Assembly (NCBI GenBank): GCA_016716125.1
Contig: JADJWZ010000039.1
Coordinates: forward strand, 75,445 to 139,444
Direction: 5' to 3'
DNA: 64,000 bases
Source: Ignavibacteria bacterium
Lineage (GTDB): Bacteria > Bacteroidota > Ignavibacteria > Tepidaquicellales > Tepidaquicellaceae
Of the stretch, positions 37,444-45,637 are shown one piece after another. Position 1 is the first letter of the stretch. The number at the start of each line of letters is the position of its first letter. The notes under the pieces are model-generated. The model ran no database searches. It worked only from the letters and a program-made list of their open reading frames with translations, and was not told where the DNA came from. A program made the translations under genes and the position numbers.

Positions 37444-39147
37444 ATGCTTATTCCTAAACTCTTCACAACTTTTAAATCATACACTAAAGAACAGTTTTAC
37501 AAAGACATTACAGCAGGAACAATCGTCGGAGTTGTAGCTTTACCGCTTGCAATTGCTTTCGGAATTGCTTCCGGAGTTTCTCCTGAAAAAGGACTTATCA
37601 CTGCAATCATCGGCGGATTTATAATCTCGGTACTCGGTGGAAGCAGAGTACAGATCGGCGGTCCGACAGGAGCTTTCATTGTAATTGTATATGGCATCAT
37701 TCAGGGCTACGGTCTTGACGGTCTGATGATCGCAACAATTTTAGCCGGGATTATTCTTATAATTATGGGATTAATGAAACTTGGCACTCTCATTAAATTC
37801 ATTCCATTACCATTGATCGCGGGATTCACTTCAGGTATCGCATTGATTATTTTCACTACCCAGATTAATGATCTTTTCGGATTAAAAATTGAAAATCTCC
37901 CTCCGGAATTTCTTGAGAAAATTCCGGTATATATTGCAAATTTTAATTTACTTAATACTGATACATTAATTGTAACAATAATTTCTTTTCTGATAATAAT
38001 ATTTCTTCCCTACATTACAAAAAAAATCCCGGGAATTTTTGTAGCGCTCATCGCGGGAACATTGATAACACATTTCTTTGGACTGAATACAGAAACTATC
38101 AGCTCGAGGTTCGGCGAAATACCAAATACACTGCCGTCACCTTCATTCCCGGAAATTACTTACGCAAAAATTTACGGACTTCTGGGTCCGGCATTTACTA
38201 TAGCAATACTTGCGTCAATTGAATCATTATTAAGCGCTGTTGTATCCGACGGAATGATCGGAGGCAGACACCGGTCCAATATGGAACTTGTAGCAAACGG
38301 AGCTGCTAATATACTTTCACCTATATTCGGCGGAATACCCGTTACCGGCGCGATTGCAAGAACAGTGACAAATATCAGAAGCGGCGGCAGAACTCCGGTG
38401 GCAGGTATAATTCATTCATTCATTCTTCTACTGGTAATGATATTCTTCGGGCAGTATGCAGGCATGGTCCCGCTTTGTGTACTTGCTGCTATTCTTGTCG
38501 TCGTCGCATATAATATGTTTGACTGGAGAGAATTCAGATCACAGCTTAGAATGCCAAAGAGTGATGTTGTTGTATTTCTCACTACTTTCTGCCTGACGGT
38601 TTTATTTGATCTGACTATTGCAATTGAGATCGGGATGATTTTAACCGCATTCCTGTTTATGCACCGAATGGCAAACGTTGCCAATATCGGTATCATATCA
38701 CGTGAGTTCGATGAAAATCCCGGGACGGAAGATTCGGGAGCGAATTCTGTTCAGGGAAAAGAAATACCGGACGGAGTCATTATTTATGAAGTCAACGGTC
38801 CGTTCTTTTTTGGCGCTGCAAGTAAATTCAGGGATGTGCTGAGAACAGTTCATTCCAGTTCAAAGATATTAATTTTAAGACTCAGAAATGTACCTGCTAT
38901 TGATGCGACAGGTATTGCAACGATAGAAGATATTTATGAAGAATGTATTGATAGAAATTCGGTATTGATCTTATCAGGCATTCATGCTCAGCCGCTCTTT
39001 GCTGCGGAAAAAGCCGGTCTAATAAAAAAGATCGGTGATGATAATGTGAGAGGTAATATTGACGATGCATTAAACCGCGCGAGGGAAATTCTTGGATTGC
39101 CGCCAAAGGAAATAACTGCATCTAAGGAAAGTTCGGTGGAGAGATAG
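37444..39147 (+). CDS. SulP family anion transporter with STAS domain
   Basis: A 567-residue inner-membrane transporter. The core of about 10-14 helices begins KDITAGTIVGVVALPLAIAF and includes GGPTGAFIVIVYGI and EIGMILTAFLFMHR. The cytoplasmic STAS domain (about residues 440-550) has ILILRLRNVPAIDATGIATIEDI. SulP proteins move sulfate, bicarbonate or other anions, often with Na+ or H+. Substrate is not resolvable. It ends in a bidirectional terminator shared with the ATP synthase operon. Confidence 0.92.
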   Translation: MLIPKLFTTFKSYTKEQFYKDITAGTIVGVVALPLAIAFGIASGVSPEKGLITAIIGGFIISVLGGSRVQIGGPTGAFIVIVYGIIQGYGLDGLMIATILAGIILIIMGLMKLGTLIKFIPLPLIAGFTSGIALIIFTTQINDLFGLKIENLPPEFLEKIPVYIANFNLLNTDTLIVTIISFLIIIFLPYITKKIPGIFVALIAGTLITHFFGLNTETISSRFGEIPNTLPSPSFPEITYAKIYGLLGPAFTIAILASIESLLSAVVSDGMIGGRHRSNMELVANGAANILSPIFGGIPVTGAIARTVTNIRSGGRTPVAGIIHSFILLLVMIFFGQYAGMVPLCVLAAILVVVAYNMFDWREFRSQLRMPKSDVVVFLTTFCLTVLFDLTIAIEIGMILTAFLFMHRMANVANIGIISREFDENPGTEDSGANSVQGKEIPDGVIIYEVNGPFFFGAASKFRDVLRTVHSSSKILILRLRNVPAIDATGIATIEDIYEECIDRNSVLILSGIHAQPLFAAEKAGLIKKIGDDNVRGNIDDALNRAREILGLPPKEITASKESSVER

Positions 39148-39172
39148 TTTATATCTTTATCGTTTTAATAAT

Positions 39173-39204
39173 AAAAAAAAAAGCTCCGTACGGGAGCTTC
39201 TTTA
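39173..39204. terminator. Bidirectional terminator between sulP and atpG
   Basis: The stem AAGCTCC (39181-39187) / GGAGCTT (39193-39199) is preceded by a run of A (39173-39182), which gives U on the minus strand, and followed by CTTTATTTT on the plus strand. It therefore can end both convergent transcripts. Confidence 0.85.
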
Positions 39205-39227
39205 TTTTAAAACTATTTTAAATTTTT

Positions 39228-40121
39228 CTAAGCATCCTTAAGAGCTTCTGCGCCGCCGACGATCTCAAGAATTTCTTTTGTGATCGCTGCCTGTCTCGCC
39301 TGATTGTATGAGAGCTGAAGTTCTAGCAGAAGATCAGTAGCATTCTTAGTTGCGGTTTCCATTGCCGTCATTCTTGCTGCGTGTTCTGATGTATTTGATT
39401 CGAGAAGAACTTTCCACATCTGTACTCTCAGCTGCTTTGGTATAAGCTCTTTTATAATTTGAATTTCAGACGGCTCGTAAATATAATCAGTCGCTGTCTT
39501 CTTTTCCGTGTTTTCCGTCTTATCAGATTTTTCAGTCTTCTTTGATTTGTTTTTTCTTAGAGGAAGGAACTGCTCTTTTACAGTCAGCTGTTTAACCATC
39601 GTTACAAATTCATTGAAAATAATTTCCACTGAATCAAATGTTTTCTTCTTATAATTATCGACAAGAAAGTTAACAATTTCATTTGATACTTCAATCGTCA
39701 GATCACTGAAAATACCTGTCTTACTGTAAACAATATCGATGTCTCTTTTTTTAAGTGCGTCAAAAGCTTTTTTTCCTATAATAACTACTTTAGTATTATC
39801 ACCAAGACTTTTAATATAATTGTATGCGTATCTTATAATGTTTGTATTGAATGAACCTGCAAGTCCTCTGTCAGATGAAACAACGACTACGCATCTTGTT
39901 CTGATCTCTCTCGATTCGAGAAGTTCATCAGCGCCTTCGCCTGCTGCGCTAACAAGATCCGTGAGTAGTTCATTGATCTTTTTTGCGTAAGGTCTGGAAG
40001 CTATGGTTCTCTCCTGAGCTCTTCTGAGTTTCGCCGAAGCCACCATCTTCATTGCCTTGGTGATCTTCTGCGTACTTTTGATCCCGCCTATCCGAACTTT
40101 TAATTCTTTTAATGTTGCCAA
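39228..40121 (-). CDS. atpG: ATP synthase F1 subunit gamma
   Basis: The 297-residue rotor shaft of F1. The N-terminal helix starts LKELKVRIGGIKSTQKITKAMKMVASAKLRRAQ (seen in pieces: IKSTQKITKAMKMV and AKLRRAQ) and the C-terminal helix ends LSYNQARQAAITKEILEIVGGAEAL. A Lys-Glu-rich insertion around residues 197-213 (KKTEKSDKTENTEKK) is a lineage-type addition in the middle domain. It is the last gene of the operon; beta and epsilon are absent. Confidence 0.95.
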   Translation of the reverse strand: MATLKELKVRIGGIKSTQKITKAMKMVASAKLRRAQERTIASRPYAKKINELLTDLVSAAGEGADELLESREIRTRCVVVVSSDRGLAGSFNTNIIRYAYNYIKSLGDNTKVVIIGKKAFDALKKRDIDIVYSKTGIFSDLTIEVSNEIVNFLVDNYKKKTFDSVEIIFNEFVTMVKQLTVKEQFLPLRKNKSKKTEKSDKTENTEKKTATDYIYEPSEIQIIKELIPKQLRVQMWKVLLESNTSEHAARMTAMETATKNATDLLLELQLSYNQARQAAITKEILEIVGGAEALKDA

Positions 40122-40136
40122 TTCCTGTCCGCTGTA

Positions 40137-41657
40137 TTAATTAATGGTTGTCTTGAATCTTTCAGTAAACGATTTTAAAACTTCATCCATCTTGTCAGTA
40201 TTTTCTTTCACAAGATCTTTTGTTTCCCTGATGCTTTCTAAAATTCCGGGATGCATATTCTCCACTTCCTGAAGCAGATCACTCTGATATCTCTGTATAT
40301 GCGGGATCGGGATCTCATCCATATATCCTTTTGTAGCCGAATATATTACCATCACCTGATTTTCAATTGCCATAGGTGAATATTGTTTTTGCTTAAGTAT
40401 CTCTACAAGTCTTTCACCTCTTCTGAGCTGCGCCTGTGTAGCTTTATCAAGATCTGATCCGAATTTTGCGAATGCTTCAAGCTCTCTGAACTGAGCAAGC
40501 TCAAGTCTGAGCGTTCCTGCAATTTTCTTCATTGCTTTGATCTGTGCATTACCTCCTACCCGCGATACTGAAATTCCGACGTTGATAGCCGGTCTTACGC
40601 CTGCGTTGAAAAGATTCGGTTCAAGATATATCTGACCGTCTGTAATGGAAATTACGTTCGTCGGAATATATGCTGACACGTCGCCTTCCTGAGTTTCAAT
40701 CACCGGTAAAGCCGTAAGACTTCCTCCGCCAAGATCATCTGAAAGTTTTGAAGCTCTTTCAAGCAGTCTTGAGTGGAGATAGAAAACGTCTCCCGGATAA
40801 GCTTCTCTTCCCGGAGGTCTTCTTAAGAGAAGTGAAACTTCCCTGTATGAAGCCGCCTGTTTGGAAAGATCATCATATACAACCAAAGCATGTCTTCCTG
40901 AATCCCTGAAATATTCACCGAGTGTAGCTCCGGAGAACGGAGCAATATACTGCAGCGGAGCCGGATCTGAAGCGGTAGCGACAATGACCGTTGTAAATTC
41001 CATCGCGCCTGCTTCATCAAGACTTTTAACAACCTGCGCGACTGTCGAACCTTTCTGACCAATAGCGACATATATACAAAATACATCTTTACCTTTCTGA
41101 TTGATAATTGTATCAACTGCAACAGCAGTCTTACCTGTTTGTCTGTCACCGATGATCAGTTCTCTCTGACCTCTTCCAATCGGGATCATAGCGTCGATAG
41201 CTTTCAGTCCTGTCTGAAGCGGCTCTTTCACCGGCTGTCTCTGAATAACACCAAGAGCTTTTCTTTCCAGCGGAAGAAATTTATCAGTATGAATTTCACC
41301 TTTACCGTCGATAGGCTGTCCGAGCGGATTGATAACTCTTCCGAGCATCTGCTCGCCTACAGGCATAGAAGCGATACGCTTTGTTCTCTTAACCTGATCG
41401 CCTTCTTTTATAAGTGATGACTCGCCGAATAAAATACATCCGACATTATCTTCTTCAAGATTTAATGCAATTCCGAAAACACCGTTTGGAAATTCTATTA
41501 GTTCTCCGGCTTCACACTTTGCCAGTCCGTAAACCCTTGCCACACCGTCACCTACATACAGCACCGTTCCTACTTCATATACATCGACTTCCGTTTCAAA
41601 ACCTGATAACTGTTTTCTGAGTATCGCGGAAATCTCGTCTGATTTTACCTCTGCCAT
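40137..41657 (-). CDS. atpA: ATP synthase F1 subunit alpha
   Basis: A 506-residue subunit with the regulatory nucleotide site. Walker A is GDRQTGKT, the PASP-like and DDLSKQA motifs are present, and the arginine-finger region is GISVSRVGGNAQIKAM. Length is normal. It follows atpH after 69 bases and is 15 bases before atpG, in the common order H-A-G. Confidence 0.97.
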   Translation of the reverse strand: MAEVKSDEISAILRKQLSGFETEVDVYEVGTVLYVGDGVARVYGLAKCEAGELIEFPNGVFGIALNLEEDNVGCILFGESSLIKEGDQVKRTKRIASMPVGEQMLGRVINPLGQPIDGKGEIHTDKFLPLERKALGVIQRQPVKEPLQTGLKAIDAMIPIGRGQRELIIGDRQTGKTAVAVDTIINQKGKDVFCIYVAIGQKGSTVAQVVKSLDEAGAMEFTTVIVATASDPAPLQYIAPFSGATLGEYFRDSGRHALVVYDDLSKQAASYREVSLLLRRPPGREAYPGDVFYLHSRLLERASKLSDDLGGGSLTALPVIETQEGDVSAYIPTNVISITDGQIYLEPNLFNAGVRPAINVGISVSRVGGNAQIKAMKKIAGTLRLELAQFRELEAFAKFGSDLDKATQAQLRRGERLVEILKQKQYSPMAIENQVMVIYSATKGYMDEIPIPHIQRYQSDLLQEVENMHPGILESIRETKDLVKENTDKMDEVLKSFTERFKTTIN

Positions 41658-41726
41658 TATTTATATCTCCTGATTATTGTTAAGATTATTTTTTTGAAAT
41701 TTTAGAAACTATTAAAACTAATTAAA

Positions 41727-42278
41727 TTAATTCAGTGAAATATCACCGGTTCGGAATCTTTCCCTGAGTATTTCCAGCTGTCTCTTAATGCTGGCATCAA
41801 GGACGGTATCACTTATTGTCGCTACAAATCCGCCGATAATAGAATTATCCAGCTCGAATTTCATATCGCTTTTAAGTTTTGTAAACGCTTCAATGCTTTT
41901 TTTCATATTTTCTTTTTCCTGTTCATTAAGCTCTACTGATGTTTTAACATATACATCTACTATCCCCAGCTTTTCTTTTTTCAGATTCAAAAAATCAGTA
42001 AAGATATCCTTTACAAGACTTTCTCTTCTTCTTTCTATGATAATGTTTAGAAATGTCATAATAAGTTCGGATACATCGCTTCCGAATATTTCCTTTACTG
42101 CTGCAAGTTTTTTGCTTTTGCTGATGACGGGACTTACAAAAAATAATTCAAGCTCCCTGTAAGTATTTATCATATCAAGCGACCTCTCAATTTCTTTTGA
42201 GATCTGCTCTACATTACTTCTTTCCTCGGCTATGGAATACAATGCAGACGAATATCTTCTGGCGGCTTTTGAAATCAT
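41727..42278 (-). CDS. atpH: ATP synthase F1 subunit delta
   Basis: The 183-residue stator subunit (OSCP homologue). It begins ISKAARRYSSALYSIAEE, the typical delta start, and ends with DTVLDASIKRQLEILRERF, matching the conserved GxxxDxSxxxxLxxL motif. It lies between atpF and atpA and links F1 alpha to the b-subunit stalk. Confidence 0.93.
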   Translation of the reverse strand: MISKAARRYSSALYSIAEERSNVEQISKEIERSLDMINTYRELELFFVSPVISKSKKLAAVKEIFGSDVSELIMTFLNIIIERRRESLVKDIFTDFLNLKKEKLGIVDVYVKTSVELNEQEKENMKKSIEAFTKLKSDMKFELDNSIIGGFVATISDTVLDASIKRQLEILRERFRTGDISLN

Positions 42279-42310
42279 TTTTTAATTAATCTTCTTAAAA
42301 TATAGTTGTC

Positions 42311-42799
42311 TTAATTTTTCGGTATCTGTGAAATAAAATCATTTACGATCTTTTTCTGCTTAGTCTCATCAAGCGTATCATTGAGAATCTTCTCAGCAGC
42401 TTTAATTGCAAGATCGGAAACTTCATTTCTCAGATCAGCCATTGCGCTTTCTTTCTCTTTTTTAATTTCCTCTTTTGCCTGTTCAATAAGTTTTCTGGAA
42501 TCCGCAGTTGCTTTGGCTTTGATCTCTTCACCGATTTTATTGGACATTTCCTTCGCTTCATTAATGACCTTCATTGACTGAGCATTTGCATCAGCCATGA
42601 TCCTTTTATTTTCAGCGATCATATTTTCAGCGTCCTTCTTCAGATTCTCAGCCTGCTCTACAGCATCTTTTATTGACTGTTCCCTAGAGTTAAGAGCTGA
42701 CAGGAGAGGTTTCCATGCTAGCTTTTTGAGAATTAAAAGAAGCAAAACAAAAATGATCAGCTGCCAGATTATCAGACCGGGATTTATAGATAAAAGCAT
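42311..42799 (-). CDS. atpF: ATP synthase F0 subunit b
   Basis: The product is 162 residues from ATG 42799 (MLLSINPGLIIWQLIIF), which fits the family start and follows a GGAG 11 bases upstream. A longer reading from 42868 adds 23 hydrophobic residues with no family support. One N-terminal membrane helix is followed by a long charged coiled coil that forms the peripheral stalk. It lies downstream of atpE after 137 bases and 33 bases before atpH. Confidence 0.9.
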   Translation of the reverse strand: MLLSINPGLIIWQLIIFVLLLLILKKLAWKPLLSALNSREQSIKDAVEQAENLKKDAENMIAENKRIMADANAQSMKVINEAKEMSNKIGEEIKAKATADSRKLIEQAKEEIKKEKESAMADLRNEVSDLAIKAAEKILNDTLDETKQKKIVNDFISQIPKN

Positions 42800-42935
42800 C
42801 GGCTTTTCATCTCCGCTGAATAAAAATATAAAGGAATAATTATAAAGTAATGAAAGATAATATATCATTATCTGAATTGTTTAAATTTAATTTAAGGGAA
42901 ATAAAAATTTCAGTTTCCCAATATGTGATTTTTTC

Positions 42936-43157
42936 TTAGCTCTTTGTTGCAAGCAATATACAGATCACAAGACCGAACAGAGCAACACCTTCTACAAGCG
43001 CTGCAGCAATGATCATTGATGTTCTGATCTCGCCTAATGCTTCAGGCTGTCTTCCGCTGGCTTCCATTGCAGATCCTGCAAGTCTTCCGATCCCGATACC
43101 TGCACCTATTACTGTCAATCCGGCTCCAATACCGGCTCCTAAAAATGCTAAATCCAT
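42936..43157 (-). CDS. atpE: ATP synthase F0 subunit c
   Basis: A 73-residue hairpin of two membrane helices. The glycine-rich first helix (GAGIGAGLTVIGAGIGIG) and the ion-binding Glu56 in ALVEGVALF are clear. The residue after Glu56 is Gly, and position 23, where Na+-type rings have Gln, is Ile. This pattern fits proton coupling. The polar loop has GRQPEA. It lies between atpB and atpF in standard order. Confidence 0.96.
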   Translation of the reverse strand: MDLAFLGAGIGAGLTVIGAGIGIGRLAGSAMEASGRQPEALGEIRTSMIIAAALVEGVALFGLVICILLATKS

Positions 43158-43223
43158 TTTAGATTAGTCTCCTTTTGTTTTTAATTTATTTTAATATATT
43201 TTTTTGTTTCTTTATAATTCCGA

Positions 43224-44174
43224 TTAATGATGATGCATTGCCATGTTAATGTATAGCACTGACAGCATTGTGAAAATATATGCCTGAAGCAGCGCGATGA
43301 AAATTTCCATCATATATATAAATAATGCAAACGGAACTGCGATCACAGAGCCGGCATATTCCATTACAAAAATTAATCCTATTAGAGAGAATATGATAAT
43401 TGAGCCCGCCGTTATATTTGCAAATAACCTCATAAGCAGCGAGAACGGTTTTGTGAACAATCCTATGAACTCAACTACAACCATGATCGGCAATACAAAT
43501 ACCGGCACTCCGGGCGGAACGAGCGCTTTCAAATAACCGCCGAATCCGTGGGCTTGTATTCCTTTTGCCTGAGTGATAAAGAACGTAACCAGAGCAAGAC
43601 CGGCTGTTACGTTTATATTCTTTGTCGGCTGAGCCATGAAAGGGAACAGTCCGATGAGATTCGCAAACATAATGAAGAAGAATAGAGTCAGGAAAAATGG
43701 CATCAGCTTTAATCCTTCTTTTCCCATATTCGGAACGACAATGTCATCTCTTACAAATACTATAAGGGACTCTACAAGATTTCCAATGCCGCGCGGGTAT
43801 TTGTTTTTTTTGTTTCCTGAGACTGCTAATAAAAGCACTAAAATCAGAATCACGGATGACAATATCATCATAAAAAGAGTCTTCGTGATGGAAAAATCAA
43901 AAGTCATTCCGAGAATATGCACGGGTTCGAACTTCGGCAGATAAAGCTTTCCGAGAAAATAAAAATCTATGTAGTCATGATCGACAACTTTATCTATAAT
44001 ATCCAGTGTTTCTTTTTCCGCAGCTTTAATATCTGATGTAATACCTGACTTATCATCGATGCTGTCCGCAGCGATTGAAAGATCAGTACAGAATGTGAAT
44101 GATAAAAGGATTAAAAATAGTCCGGCTAACTTTGTAAAAAATGAACCGGTTTTAAACGGGGGTGACTGATGCAA
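43224..44174 (-). CDS. atpB: ATP synthase F0 subunit a
   Basis: A 316-residue subunit with about six membrane helices. The N-terminus has an extra signal-peptide-like helix and a soluble segment (residues 1-85), as in Chlorobi and related phyla. The essential Arg is in PFSLLMRLFANITAGSI. The start is TTG at 44174, with no in-frame ATG before the conserved body. It lies 23 bases after the AtpI-like gene. Confidence 0.93.
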   Translation of the reverse strand: MHQSPPFKTGSFFTKLAGLFLILLSFTFCTDLSIAADSIDDKSGITSDIKAAEKETLDIIDKVVDHDYIDFYFLGKLYLPKFEPVHILGMTFDFSITKTLFMMILSSVILILVLLLAVSGNKKNKYPRGIGNLVESLIVFVRDDIVVPNMGKEGLKLMPFFLTLFFFIMFANLIGLFPFMAQPTKNINVTAGLALVTFFITQAKGIQAHGFGGYLKALVPPGVPVFVLPIMVVVEFIGLFTKPFSLLMRLFANITAGSIIIFSLIGLIFVMEYAGSVIAVPFALFIYMMEIFIALLQAYIFTMLSVLYINMAMHHH

Positions 44175-44197
44175 ATTATTAAAAAATTTTATAATAC

Positions 44198-44590
44198 TTA
44201 GTTGATTGAATTTTTTCTTCCGGAAGACATATAATTTATTTCAAATATCATGAATAAAAAATAAAAGAAAAATAAAACTACGCTGAATCCGATTTTATCT
44301 ATTTTCAAAAAGTAGATCAGAATGAAAACCAATGCTGCGACCGCAAACATTCTAACTACCATACTTAAAAGAACTGTATTGAAAAATCCTTTGCCCTTGT
44401 CTGTAAAAGCTTTCGTGATTATAAAACTGCCGGCCATTACATTTACAAAACTTATCAGCCATCCGAGAAGCAAAGGTAAGGAATAATTATCAAGACCCCT
44501 TATCTTTATGATGACAAAAGCAGTTGTTAAAAGAACGACACTTATTATAACAATCTTATTTATGAATTTTTTGAACTCTCCGGTATTCAG
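44198..44590 (-). CDS. AtpI-like membrane protein of the ATP synthase operon, probable CTG start
   Basis: A hydrophobic protein with about four membrane helices. Reading from the TTG at 44473 gives only 91 residues and three helices. The frame is open upstream to a stop at 44194-44196 +400 (44594-44596 region) and has no ATG, GTG or TTG there; a CTG at 44588-44590 overlaps the atpZ stop as CTGA. From it the protein reads MNTGEFKKFINKIVIISVVLL and has about 131 residues. Spacing and size match the small membrane proteins (AtpI/UncI) that help assemble the c-ring. A substitution from ATGA is an alternative explanation. Confidence 0.6.
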   Translation of the reverse strand: MNTGEFKKFINKIVIISVVLLTTAFVIIKIRGLDNYSLPLLLGWLISFVNVMAGSFIITKAFTDKGKGFFNTVLLSMVVRMFAVAALVFILIYFLKIDKIGFSVVLFFFYFLFMIFEINYMSSGRKNSIN

Positions 44591-44892
44591 AACTTATTGT
44601 ATTTAGGATTTTCTTTTTTATCGGTTTTTGTGAGCTTTTTTATGTTAAGATAGAAACTGTAAAAGCCCGCTGCAAATCCGATGAAAGTCAAAGATAAAGT
44701 AAACAGAAACCCGGTCTGAAATTTACCGTCAAGCCACATTCCGACCCATAAGAAAATCAGGATCGTAACCGCTAAAGTAACACCTAATCCTGAATACTGA
44801 GCTACTTTAGAATCTGCTTTGAATAAGGGTTTAGACAGTAACTTTTTTAAAGAACTTTCACCCTTTTCCTGAGTGTCTTTTGGATCATCCAT
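44587..44892 (-). CDS. atpZ: AtpZ/AtpI family protein
   Basis: A 101-residue protein with a charged N-terminus and two membrane helices around residues 33-80 (GLGVTLAVTILIFLWVGMWLDGKF and LSLTFIGFAAGFYSFYLNI, each shown in part as GVTLAVTILIFLWVGMWLDG). The WVGMWLDGKF motif is typical for AtpZ-type proteins at the head of F-type ATP synthase operons, where they are proposed to help assembly or ion transport. It starts at ATG 44892 and ends overlapping the next gene. Confidence 0.85.
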   Translation of the reverse strand: MDDPKDTQEKGESSLKKLLSKPLFKADSKVAQYSGLGVTLAVTILIFLWVGMWLDGKFQTGFLFTLSLTFIGFAAGFYSFYLNIKKLTKTDKKENPKYNKF

Positions 44893-44911
44893 AAAACTTT
44901 GTTTGCAATTA

Positions 44912-44942
44912 CAAACTTAATTAAAATGTGTTGTAAAATCAA
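44912..44942 (-). promoter_or_regulatory. Bacteroidota-type promoter of the ATP synthase operon
   Basis: On the minus strand TTG (44940-44942) is followed after 20 bases by TAAGTTTG (44912-44919), an exact match to the TAnnTTTG -7 box of the Bacteroidota housekeeping sigma factor. It lies about 20 bases before the atpZ start codon, predicting a short leader. Confidence 0.65.
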
Positions 44943-45114
44943 TTCAGCTTTATCGGGATTTTGGAAATTTTTGATTTATTTTCCCGGGGAGATATAAATT
45001 GTTCAGAACCGTTTTCCGATTTCAAATAATTTAACTTATTGGAAATAATTTCTATTATATAAAATTTATTTCGATGATACTTATCAGTTAATTTTGTCTA
45101 ACATGCGGAAATAA

Positions 45115-45558
45115 TTAATTTATAATTACTACGCTTGTATAAGTATTATTATCCCTAACTGCATCACCTGAAGTATTATAAGGATCTATAATAAATGAAA
45201 GGTCGTATGTACCTGCTGTTCCGATTGTAACCGTAAATGTAAACTGCTGTGTTTCATTGTTATCAAGTTCGTTCATGTCGGAAAAATTATTAACCTGTAC
45301 ATGACCTGTTGCCCTGTCAACCATTTTAAGTTCGACAACACAATTCCGGGATCTGTCGGCTCCGCATTCACCTGATGAAAAATTCTGAACGGTAAACCTC
45401 AAAGTGAATGACTGATTTACTCCTGCAGTAGAAGGGAATTCCTGCGCAGTCTGCTTCAGATCGGGAGGATCGTTTTTTGTAATGCAGCACGATGTAAGCT
45501 GCAGGAAAAAGGCAAATAAAGTTAAGCTCAGAAAATATTTTTTTACATTCAAAGTCAT
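45115..45558 (-). CDS. Lipoprotein with a CARDB-like beta domain
   Basis: A 147-residue exported protein. The signal peptide ends in the lipobox LTSC (Cys24), so the mature protein is probably lipid-anchored. The rest is a single beta sandwich resembling the CARDB type, with NQSFTLRFTVQNFSSG, a Cys-containing GECGADRSRNC segment and VRDNNTYTSVVIIN at the end. Function unknown. It is monocistronic and has no clear terminator. Confidence 0.7.
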   Translation of the reverse strand: MTLNVKKYFLSLTLFAFFLQLTSCCITKNDPPDLKQTAQEFPSTAGVNQSFTLRFTVQNFSSGECGADRSRNCVVELKMVDRATGHVQVNNFSDMNELDNNETQQFTFTVTIGTAGTYDLSFIIDPYNTSGDAVRDNNTYTSVVIIN

Positions 45559-45637
45559 TGGTCTGATTTTTTTTTACGCAAAATAGTAAATTAAATTCTA
45601 AGTAAAACTGAATTTTTAGAAATCCTGTTTACCGGTT

